Shown in pieces: positions 4,613-12,351 of a DNA stretch of 24,614 bases. The notes under the pieces are model-generated. The model searched no databases, had not been told where the DNA came from, and was given only the letters and a program-made list of their open reading frames with translations. Source of the stretch: JBBSGA01 sp038254585. GTDB taxonomy: Bacteria > Chloroflexota > Chloroflexia > Chloroflexales > Kallotenuaceae. A program made the translations under genes and the position numbers. The stretch spans positions 1 through 24,614 of the forward strand of contig JBBSGA010000049.1 of assembly GCA_038254585.1 (NCBI GenBank). The letters run 5' to 3'. The stretch's first letter is position 1; every line of letters starts with the position of its first letter.

Positions 4613-7546
4613 GTGCAAAGGCCAATTTCGTTTTCCGCGACGGTGCGACCGCAGACGGAGGTACGGCGACATCTTCCGACCTGGCTCATGCTGCTGCCCA
4701 TGCTGGGCGCATTTCTTCTCGGCATCGCCGTCTATCAGCTACCGGTGCGGACAGCCATCTCTATCGGCTCGTTCGGCGATCAGCTCTTTCTTGACTCGTC
4801 CGAGGCGCTCGACGCGGCGTCGGATACTGGCGGGAGCTGGTATGCCGACGAGCTCGGAAATGGGGAGCGGTCGCGCTGGACGCGGTCGCATGCACGGATC
4901 GCGTTTCCCGGGGCCGGCGGCGGCGAGGCAGAGATTACGCTGCATGTTCAAGGATGGCCGGCGGACGTATCCCACGGCGGCACCCGGCAGCCGACGGTGA
5001 CGGTCCGTGCGGGAGATGGCTCGCGCGCGGTACCTGTAGGGCAGTTCAAGCCGGCATCGGATTGGCGGGAGCAGCGGATTACGATTCCTGCAGCAGCACG
5101 CGCCTCGGCAGATCTCGTGATCCAGCTCGACGTCTCCGACGTCTTTACCCGCACCACACGGTTCGGGGATCCACGGCCCAAAGGAATACGGATCGACCGG
5201 GTCGGCCTCGAGCTCGGCCGGCCAGACGGGATGCGCGAGACAGGATGGACCGCCGTGCTCGAGCTGGTGGGAGCAGTTCTCCTCGGCACGGTCGCGGTTC
5301 GTCGGCGAACGGCACATCCCGACCTTGCTGTACTCTTCGGCGCCGGCCTGGCGACCGCGGGACTTACTGCACTACTGCTGTGGCGCCCATGGACGGCACC
5401 GCTGATGCTTCCCACGCTTGGCGTAGCGGCTCTCGGCCTGCTGCTCGCAGGCCACCAGGAGGTCTGGCGCTTCGGCCGGGCGACTGTAGCACGCCTGGAG
5501 GTCGGGCGCATCCGGAGTCTTGGAGCGGCCTTCGGGCTGGTCGCATCCGGCGCGCTTGTCGCCGTGACCATCATCACACATGCATTCGTGGCGAACAACG
5601 GAGACGTGCTGGCGAATTCGGATCGGCTGATTCAGCTGCTACCTCCACTCGTAATCGGCGGCATCCTGGCGGCGGCAGGACCGTCCGTTATGCCGGACGC
5701 GCTACGCTCGCTGCGCCGCAAGCTGCTGGTAGGCCGGTTAACACCGGTGCTGCTGGCTCTCGCCGGCGGCGTCGTTCTTGGCTGGGAGACCCAGCTTCTA
5801 CGCCAGCTTCCTTTCGTCGGCCACGCCGACTACGCGGATAACGCCGTCGTCGCCCGGAGCCTGCTGCGCGGGCAAGGATGGACCGTCCCCTACGTCACCC
5901 AGTTCTACCGGCTGGTTCCAGGGGGCACTGTCTACCGGCCGCAGGAAACGTGGCCTCTGCTCCAACCGCTGTGGATGGTGCCATGGATGGCCCTCTTCGG
6001 CCCGACCGCCTTTGCCGCGCGCCTCTCCAATATCGTCTTCAACGTCGTGCTGCTACTGCTGATTTACCACATCGGCACAACCATCTGGGATCGGCGGGTC
6101 GGGCTGCTCGCGGCGGTGCTAACACTGCTGAATTTCTTCGTCTTCCTACAGGCGGTCTATAGCACGACCGACTTGGGCTTCACCGTGCTGAGCATGGCGG
6201 CACTCTGGCTCTTCTACCGGGCCTGGAACAGCGCTACGGATCCTGCGCTCCTTGCGATGCGGCCCGCCCAGGGAGAGTCGCGTCTGCCCTGGCTGGGCGC
6301 TACGTGGCGGCGGCCCGTCACGCGGTGGACAGCCGCCGGGATCATGACGGGTCTCATGATCCTGCAGAAACCGACGGGAGCAATCCTTGGCGTAGGAATG
6401 GTGCTGTGGGCCCTGGTGCGTTGGCGGCAGAGTCACAGCGCGGCACAGCCTACGCTGAAGGGGCTGCCGTGGCGCGAATTGTTGGTATGGGGAGGCGTCG
6501 TAGCGCTGATGATCCTGCCCTACGTCGTTCGGAATCTGCTGATCTTCGGCCAGCCGATCTATTCAACCGAAAGCTATGACGCTTGGATTCTGGGTTATCG
6601 CGGCACGGGTGGAGAAGCCTGGGAGGAGATCTACCGGATCTATTTCGGAGATCTGCCGAACCGCTCGTGGATTCTGCGCTGGGGCTGGGATCGGACGCTG
6701 GCGAAGCTCCTAACGCAGATCGGCGCCGTTCGAAAGTACCTGCTTCCTCCGAAGGGGTTATTGCTGGGCGACCCGGGCTATGAAGGAATGTGGCTTGGGG
6801 TGCGTCTCTCGACGGTCGCTCCAACGTGGATGGGGATCCTGGGACTGACCACACTACGCAGGCGACAGCGCTCGCTACTTGGCCTCGTCGGGCTGGCCGG
6901 AGGCCTCTATACGCTCTTTCTGGTGACCTACTGGCACGCCAACGAAGAGCGCTATTTCGTCCCGTTCATCCCCTGGCTGCTCCTGCTCGCGATGGCGGCA
7001 CTTTGCGCATTCTTCGACCGCGCACTGCTCTACCGGGGCGGACGATGGGCCGGGCTCGCCGGGGGGCTCGCCATCTTGCTCCTGTGGTCGACACTCCAGC
7101 CACAGCTCTCGAAGATCGACGCCTTTCTTGATCCGCAGAGCGACGACTACTGGGGCCGAGACTGGCTGCCCGACCTGAGCGCGTACGGCTGGCTCGAGGC
7201 GCACACGCAGCCGGGAGACGTGATCATGACCCGCGTGCCATGGCAGCTGAGCTTCGAGGCGGATCGTCCGTCGGTCATGATTCCAAACGCGCCGCTGGTG
7301 AGCGACGATCCCCGAACGCCGACGATCATGCAGGTTGCGCGTTACTATCGAGCAAAGTATCTAGTCGTAAATGCGATGAGCACGCCAGGCCCGCTCGCGC
7401 AGGAGGGGCTTCAGCCGTTGAGCAGAGGGAAGGCCTACCTAGGCTTTACATCGGTATACTCCGGAACAGAGCAGCTAGGACGCCGCCCCATCTATATCTA
7501 TCGCTTCCCACCCGACTACGCGGGAGCGATAGCACTGCGACCGTAG
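4613..7546 (+). CDS. Large GT-C membrane glycosyltransferase with N-terminal beta domain
   Basis: A 977-residue polytopic protein. A first membrane segment (~23-44) is followed by an exported-looking beta-rich domain (~48-205, from ISIGSFGDQLFLD to GIRIDRVGLELG). Next come many hydrophobic helices and the GT-C acidic motif HADYADNAVVARSLLRGQGW (D406, D409), then NIVFN and DLGFTVLS, as in GT39/ArnT/PMT-like enzymes that use polyprenyl-phosphate sugars outside the membrane. The C-terminal part is another soluble segment (LSAYGWLEAHTQPGDVIMTR) often seen in this superfamily. The frame is open to 4346, but the first 89 residues of that version are low-complexity and Arg-rich. GTG 4613 was preferred because a TATAAT lies 6 nt before it. 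It opens a seven-gene plus-strand glycan cassette. Donor and acceptor cannot be assigned. Confidence 0.85.
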   Translation: MQRPISFSATVRPQTEVRRHLPTWLMLLPMLGAFLLGIAVYQLPVRTAISIGSFGDQLFLDSSEALDAASDTGGSWYADELGNGERSRWTRSHARIAFPGAGGGEAEITLHVQGWPADVSHGGTRQPTVTVRAGDGSRAVPVGQFKPASDWREQRITIPAAARASADLVIQLDVSDVFTRTTRFGDPRPKGIRIDRVGLELGRPDGMRETGWTAVLELVGAVLLGTVAVRRRTAHPDLAVLFGAGLATAGLTALLLWRPWTAPLMLPTLGVAALGLLLAGHQEVWRFGRATVARLEVGRIRSLGAAFGLVASGALVAVTIITHAFVANNGDVLANSDRLIQLLPPLVIGGILAAAGPSVMPDALRSLRRKLLVGRLTPVLLALAGGVVLGWETQLLRQLPFVGHADYADNAVVARSLLRGQGWTVPYVTQFYRLVPGGTVYRPQETWPLLQPLWMVPWMALFGPTAFAARLSNIVFNVVLLLLIYHIGTTIWDRRVGLLAAVLTLLNFFVFLQAVYSTTDLGFTVLSMAALWLFYRAWNSATDPALLAMRPAQGESRLPWLGATWRRPVTRWTAAGIMTGLMILQKPTGAILGVGMVLWALVRWRQSHSAAQPTLKGLPWRELLVWGGVVALMILPYVVRNLLIFGQPIYSTESYDAWILGYRGTGGEAWEEIYRIYFGDLPNRSWILRWGWDRTLAKLLTQIGAVRKYLLPPKGLLLGDPGYEGMWLGVRLSTVAPTWMGILGLTTLRRRQRSLLGLVGLAGGLYTLFLVTYWHANEERYFVPFIPWLLLLAMAALCAFFDRALLYRGGRWAGLAGGLAILLLWSTLQPQLSKIDAFLDPQSDDYWGRDWLPDLSAYGWLEAHTQPGDVIMTRVPWQLSFEADRPSVMIPNAPLVSDDPRTPTIMQVARYYRAKYLVVNAMSTPGPLAQEGLQPLSRGKAYLGFTSVYSGTEQLGRRPIYIYRFPPDYAGAIALRP

Positions 7547-7639
7547 ACCAATGCGCGGAACTGGCAGCAAAGCCGCTAGGCCTGACCCACGACAGGACGT
7601 CAGAAGGGGGCGAGTCGCAGCCGCCGGAATGGACGACGA

Positions 7640-8923
7640 TTGAAGATCGCGATGCTAACTACGTCGTATCCCAAGTGGCTGGGAGAGACGACGGCGCCTT
7701 TCATCGAGGAGATCGCTGCGAGCGTGGCGGCGCGGGGGCACGAGGTGCACGTGCTCATGCCGTATCGCGCCGATCTACGTCGGCCGCCGATCGAGCGTGG
7801 AGTTCATCTGCACACCTACCACTACGCGCCCACGCCGGAGCTCGAGATCTGGGGGTACGCCGCGGCATTACACGGCGATATTGGCATCAAGGATGCCGCA
7901 TTCTGGATCGCGCCGGTCGCGCTGTTCCGGGGCGCCGAGAGATTGCTGAGGCTGATCGACACGGTTGGCTTCGACGTGGTGCATGCCCACTGGGCGCTCC
8001 CCAATGGACCGGTGGCGGCTCTCTGTGCTCGCATGCGCAAGCTGCCCTTCGTAATCAGCCTGCATGGCTCCGACGTTTTTCTGGCTGAGCGCTCGGCGCC
8101 GGCAGCCTGGGCCGCAGGCTGGGCCGCACGGCAGGCAGGCGCAATTACTGCGTGCTCCGGCGACCTAGCATCGCGACTGGCGGCTCTTGGAGGCCCGACG
8201 AGGCGTATAGAGGTCGTGCCCTATGGCGTCGATGCCGATGCGTTCCGGCCCAGCCCGCCCGGGACCGATGCGATACGCGGGCGTCGTGGCATCGACGCGC
8301 ACCGGCCGGTGCTCTTTACTCTCGGCCGGATGGTCTTCAAGAAAGGCTTCGGGGTCTTGCTGGATGCTATGCCGCTGATCCTGCGCGATCACCCCACTGC
8401 TATGCTGATCATAGGCGGGGATGGCGATCTGCGCGGGCCTCTGCAGCAGCAGGCGCGACACCTCGGCATCGCAGATCACATCTGCTTCCCAGGCATGATC
8501 GGACGTGAGGATGTGCCAAAGTACTTCGGAATGGCCGATGTAGCCATCTTTCCATCGATCCACGATCAGCTTGGGAACGTCGACGGTTTGCCGAATGTGC
8601 TGCTTGAAGCGATGAGCATCGGGCGCCCGATCGTCGCCAGCCGAGTCGCGGGCATTCCAGAGGTGATCGACGACGGCAGACACGGGCTGTTGACGCCGGA
8701 GGGCGATTCAGAAGCGCTCGCAGCGGCAGTCAGCCGCCTACTCCGGGACCGCCGGCTTGCGAAGCGCCTCGGTGTGGCCGCCCGCAATCGTGTGGAGCAG
8801 GATCTACGCTGGGCAAATATCGCCGCGCGAATCGAGAATGTTTACCTACGCGCCATCGCCTGGCACGCAGGTATCGACGGCGGGTCCAAGGCGCTACACG
8901 GCTTCGGGCCGCGCCGGATATAG
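7640..8923 (+). CDS. GT4-family glycosyltransferase (GT-B fold)
   Basis: A 427-residue cytoplasmic or membrane-associated sugar transferase that uses nucleotide-sugar donors. The N-terminal Rossmann half has the typical opening KIAMLTTSYPKWLGETTAPF and the acceptor-side segments VVHAHWALPNG and SLHGSDVFL. The donor half has NAD(P)-like GRMVFKKGFGVLLDAM, IIGGDGDLRGPL and the GT4 active-site signature DGLPNVLLEAMSIGRPIV, where the first Glu of E-x7-E is Asp (D315, E323). The start is TTG at 7640, chosen because it gives the family N-terminus. An ATG four codons later is possible. Upstream Shine-Dalgarno is weak and a 93-nt gap separates it from the preceding GT-C gene. It probably adds a sugar to a lipid-linked or surface glycan. 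The exact sugar is unknown. Confidence 0.94.
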   Translation: MKIAMLTTSYPKWLGETTAPFIEEIAASVAARGHEVHVLMPYRADLRRPPIERGVHLHTYHYAPTPELEIWGYAAALHGDIGIKDAAFWIAPVALFRGAERLLRLIDTVGFDVVHAHWALPNGPVAALCARMRKLPFVISLHGSDVFLAERSAPAAWAAGWAARQAGAITACSGDLASRLAALGGPTRRIEVVPYGVDADAFRPSPPGTDAIRGRRGIDAHRPVLFTLGRMVFKKGFGVLLDAMPLILRDHPTAMLIIGGDGDLRGPLQQQARHLGIADHICFPGMIGREDVPKYFGMADVAIFPSIHDQLGNVDGLPNVLLEAMSIGRPIVASRVAGIPEVIDDGRHGLLTPEGDSEALAAAVSRLLRDRRLAKRLGVAARNRVEQDLRWANIAARIENVYLRAIAWHAGIDGGSKALHGFGPRRI

Positions 8924-10266
8924 TGGACGGCAGACGAATGATGGATACGTTCGAACATATACGCGATCGAATCGAAGGCCGGACCGCACTCATCGGCATC
9001 ATTGGACTGGGCTATGTCGGCCTGCCGATGGGCGTGCGGGCGGCGCGCGTGGGCTTCCGGGTACTCGGCTTCGACGTAGAGGAGGCGCGAGTCGCTTCCG
9101 TCAACACCGGCCACAGCTACGTCGGAGACGTTCAAAGCGCCGATCTTCACGATCTCGTAGCATCGGGCCATCTCGAGGCGACTACCGACTATGGCCGCCT
9201 CGTGGAGTGTGACGGCGTCATCATCTGTGTTCCAACACCGCTCGACGATTACCGGGAGCCGGACCTTTCGTATATTGAGGCCGCGGCCGATGGAGTCGCG
9301 CGAGCGCTCCGACCCGGCCAATTGGTCGTGCTGGAGAGTACAACCTGGCCGGGCACAACCGAGGAAGTGCTGCAGCCGCGCTTCGCGGCTCGCGGGCTCA
9401 CGACTGGCGTGGATTATTTCCTGGCCTTCTCGCCCGAGCGCATCGACCCCGGGCAGACCGGGTCGAAGGGATACACGGTCGAGAACACGCCTAAGATCGT
9501 GGGAGGCGTGACGGAGCGCTGCACAGAGCTCGCGACGCTCTTCTACCGCCAGATCGTGAGCGAAGTAGTGCCGATCTCGTCTCCACGCGCGGCCGAGATG
9601 ACCAAGCTCTTCGAGAATATCTTCCGCAACGTCAACATCGCGCTGGTCAATGAGCTGGCGATGCTCTGCGACCGTATGCGACTGAACGTCTGGGAGATCA
9701 TCGACGCGGCGGCGACGAAACCCTTCGCTTTTATGAAGCACACGCCCGGTCCGGGTCTCGGCGGACACTGTATTCCGTTGGATCCTTTCTACCTGAGCTG
9801 GAAGGCGCGTGAATACGATTTCCAGACACGTTTCGTAGAGCTCGCAGGCGAAATCAACATGGCGATGCCCTACCATGTGCAGACATTGATCGTCCGGGCG
9901 CTCAACAAGCAGCGCAAAAGCCTGAACGGCTCGGTAGTCGTACTGCTCGGTGTCGCCTACAAGCGCGACGTGGCGGACTACCGCGAGTCGCCGATCTTCA
10001 AAATTATCGATTTGCTCGAGCAAAGCGGCGCAGAGGTGGTGACCGTCGACCCGCACATCGAGACCTTTGAGTCGCATCGCGGGCGCATCTACCGGACGAC
10101 GCCTTTGAGCGACGGCCTACTTCACCGCGCGGACTGCGTCGCGATCATCACCGATCACTCGGCCTTCTCGCCGGAGCAGATCGTCGAGCAAGCCGCTATA
10201 GTCGTGGATACGCGCAACGCTACCCGTAACGTCCGTGAAGGCCGCGAAAAGATCGTGCTGCTGTAG
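8923..10266 (+). CDS. UDP-N-acetylhexosamine/UDP-sugar dehydrogenase (WecC/WbpA-like)
   Basis: NAD-dependent four-electron oxidation of a UDP-sugar, most likely a UDP-N-acetylhexosamine, to its uronic acid. The 447-residue protein has the NAD-binding GIIGLGYVGLPMG at its N-terminus, PTPLDDYREPDLS, STTWPGTTEE, FSPERIDPG and IVGG, the active-site Lys in EMTKLFEN (K228), NVNIALVNELA, and the catalytic Cys in GGHCIPLDP (C283). The C-terminal UDP-binding domain has GVAYKRDVADYRESP. The PERIDPG and HCIPLDP forms fit the WecC/WbpA/TviB branch better than UDP-glucose dehydrogenase. The GTG start shares a base with the upstream TAG, so translation is coupled to the GT4 gene. ATG codons at 8938 and 8941 are alternatives. 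It supplies a precursor for the cassette's glycan. Confidence 0.95.
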   Translation: MDGRRMMDTFEHIRDRIEGRTALIGIIGLGYVGLPMGVRAARVGFRVLGFDVEEARVASVNTGHSYVGDVQSADLHDLVASGHLEATTDYGRLVECDGVIICVPTPLDDYREPDLSYIEAAADGVARALRPGQLVVLESTTWPGTTEEVLQPRFAARGLTTGVDYFLAFSPERIDPGQTGSKGYTVENTPKIVGGVTERCTELATLFYRQIVSEVVPISSPRAAEMTKLFENIFRNVNIALVNELAMLCDRMRLNVWEIIDAAATKPFAFMKHTPGPGLGGHCIPLDPFYLSWKAREYDFQTRFVELAGEINMAMPYHVQTLIVRALNKQRKSLNGSVVVLLGVAYKRDVADYRESPIFKIIDLLEQSGAEVVTVDPHIETFESHRGRIYRTTPLSDGLLHRADCVAIITDHSAFSPEQIVEQAAIVVDTRNATRNVREGREKIVLL

Positions 10267-12351
10267 ATGGCGCGCCCACTGGCCGGTGTAGCGCGGCGCC
10301 CGTTGGAGGCAGCAGTATGGCCTGATTGGTTGGCCGCTCTGGCGCTCGCATTGATCGCGCTGCCGATCGCGCTGCACAACCTCGGCGCGCAGAGTCTCTG
10401 GCTCGACGAGGGAACCACCCAGGCGTACGTCACGGGGCACCAGGTCGGCGCGCTGCTGCTCGACCTCTTCAGGCCGACGTCGGCCTACCCGCTCTATCAC
10501 CTGATCCTGAAAGCCACGACACGTCTGCTCGGCGATAGTGAGTGGGCACTACGGCTGCCATCGGCTACCGCCGGAAGCCTGGCCGTCCCCGGGCTGTATC
10601 TGCTGGGGAGCGAGCTTCGCAGCCGGGCCACCGGACTTGCGGCGGCGGCGCTGCTGCTGCTTGCGCCCTGGGCGCTACGGCAGGCCCAGGATGCCAAGGC
10701 TTACAGCCTGGCGTTACTGACGACGATCGCGCTTGGGCTCCTTTTCGCACGCGCCCTGCGAGCCAACACACGATGGGCCTGGCTATGGTGCGCCATGGCG
10801 GCCGTCGTCGCGCCCTTCGTCCACCGGCTGCTGCTGCTATCCCTGCTCGGCTGTGCCGCGTGCTGGGCGCTCTATCAGCCACGACCGCGTCGCACGCTGG
10901 CACTTTCCGCCATCACCCTCATCGCCGCATTCCTTCTCGGCACGGTCGCCGCCGGCCTCAGGTACCAACACGCGGGTGGGCAGTTCGCGGGCGTCGGTCC
11001 ATTCCAGGCGCTCAGCTTAACCTTCGCGCAGTTCGCGCTAGCGCAGTTTGCGCACGACGTTCCGGCGCTCTGGCTGGCGCCGTTCGGCTTGCTGATGATC
11101 GTGGGGCTGGGCCACTGCCTGTATGACTTCCGCCGCCAATGGCCGGCCCGGCGCGCTGGCGGGGAGCGGGACGCGGCGATCCGCCACGGACGTGGAGCCA
11201 CGGTGCTCCTGCTTGTCGGCGGTCTTCCGCTTGCGTTATTTCTGCTGCTCCTGACGATTCAACCGCTCTACGAGCCACGCTACCTTGTAGCAGTCTACCC
11301 GTTCTGGCTGCTGCTGCTAGGCTGGGGACTTCTTCCGGCTCTCCGGCCACGCCGGCATAGTGGGATGCAGCGCATGACCATGGGAGCGATCGCCGCGGGC
11401 GCGGTGCTCCTGATCGGCAGCCTGGTTGTAGAGCAGCGGGCGCTCGTCCAGCCCGGCAAGGGCATCTTCTCGGGAGCGCCCGTCAAAGAGGAATATCGCG
11501 AAGCCGTGCGGTATCTCGCCGAGCATGTCCACCCCGACGACCTGGTCATCGTCCATCCGGACACGATCGAGCCGCTCTATGCCTACTACTCCCGGCGGGT
11601 CGCAGCCTTTCCGATGCCCCACCCGAAAACGTATCCGCAGCTAGGGCGCGCGCAAGGCTTTGAAGCGCGGGAGCTAGATATGGCGATTCGCTCCGACCTC
11701 CAGCACTACCCGCGCGCGTGGCTCCTGATCGCCCCTGACCACGCACAGCTGGCCGATCCGCCAGCGAAGAGAGATGAGCTCGGACTTGTAGGCCTCGCCT
11801 TCCAGTACGGCGAAAAGAACCGCCGCATCCAGTGCGGACCGCCGCCCTACGCCGGGTTCGTGGGCGTGCGTGTCTACTGCAACAATATGCCGGAGATTGT
11901 GGGCAAGGTTCCACAGCCGAAGGTCGGCCTCCAGGTCACGTTCGGCCAGCAATTACGATTACAGGGCTACACGGTCACGCCGTTTCCGGGTGGCCCGAAG
12001 CCCGGTGGAACCCTGCCCGTGACGCTCTTCTGGGAGCCGCTCGCTAATCTCGCGGGAACTGACTACCTTGTCTTTCTCCATCTGACACTTCCCGGCGATC
12101 CCAAGCCGCTCACACAGACCGATGGACGGCCGATGGAAGGCGGGCAGCCGACGTCGCGTTGGACGAAGCCGCACGTACTGCTTCACGACGGCCGAGCGAT
12201 TCCGCTTCCCGCCGACCTCCCCCCGGGCCGGTACGTTATTCGCATGGGCGTCTATCGCGCCTCCGACGGAGCACGCCTCCATGCTGAAACGCAGGCGCCG
12301 GTCCTCGACGACGCCGTCGTGCTCGGAGAGGTACAGATCGCCACGCCATGA
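10267..12351 (+). CDS. GT39-like membrane glycosyltransferase with C-terminal beta-sandwich
   Basis: A 694-residue GT-C enzyme. The acidic motif SLWLDEGTTQAYVTGH (D47, E48) is in the first extracytoplasmic loop, followed by SAYPLYHLILK and roughly ten to twelve hydrophobic helices to about residue 390. After a soluble linker with VHPDDLVIVHPDTIEPLYAY comes a C-terminal domain (~553-694) with the sequence features LQGYTVTPFPGG, LPVTLFWEPLANLAGTDYLV, FLHLTLPGD and PPGRYVIRMGVYR. I recognise this as a beta-sandwich common at the end of Chloroflexota membrane glycosyltransferases, likely outside the cell. The ATG directly follows the dehydrogenase TAG. The 3' end overlaps the next start by 4 nt (ATGA). 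Its core looks more distant from the three following genes, which resemble each other. Confidence 0.88.
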   Translation: MARPLAGVARRPLEAAVWPDWLAALALALIALPIALHNLGAQSLWLDEGTTQAYVTGHQVGALLLDLFRPTSAYPLYHLILKATTRLLGDSEWALRLPSATAGSLAVPGLYLLGSELRSRATGLAAAALLLLAPWALRQAQDAKAYSLALLTTIALGLLFARALRANTRWAWLWCAMAAVVAPFVHRLLLLSLLGCAACWALYQPRPRRTLALSAITLIAAFLLGTVAAGLRYQHAGGQFAGVGPFQALSLTFAQFALAQFAHDVPALWLAPFGLLMIVGLGHCLYDFRRQWPARRAGGERDAAIRHGRGATVLLLVGGLPLALFLLLLTIQPLYEPRYLVAVYPFWLLLLGWGLLPALRPRRHSGMQRMTMGAIAAGAVLLIGSLVVEQRALVQPGKGIFSGAPVKEEYREAVRYLAEHVHPDDLVIVHPDTIEPLYAYYSRRVAAFPMPHPKTYPQLGRAQGFEARELDMAIRSDLQHYPRAWLLIAPDHAQLADPPAKRDELGLVGLAFQYGEKNRRIQCGPPPYAGFVGVRVYCNNMPEIVGKVPQPKVGLQVTFGQQLRLQGYTVTPFPGGPKPGGTLPVTLFWEPLANLAGTDYLVFLHLTLPGDPKPLTQTDGRPMEGGQPTSRWTKPHVLLHDGRAIPLPADLPPGRYVIRMGVYRASDGARLHAETQAPVLDDAVVLGEVQIATP

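Noticed and set aside
8842..10077. 411-codon minus-strand frame
   Set aside because: It is entirely antisense to the nucleotide-sugar dehydrogenase, whose motifs are complete. The translation is not family-like.
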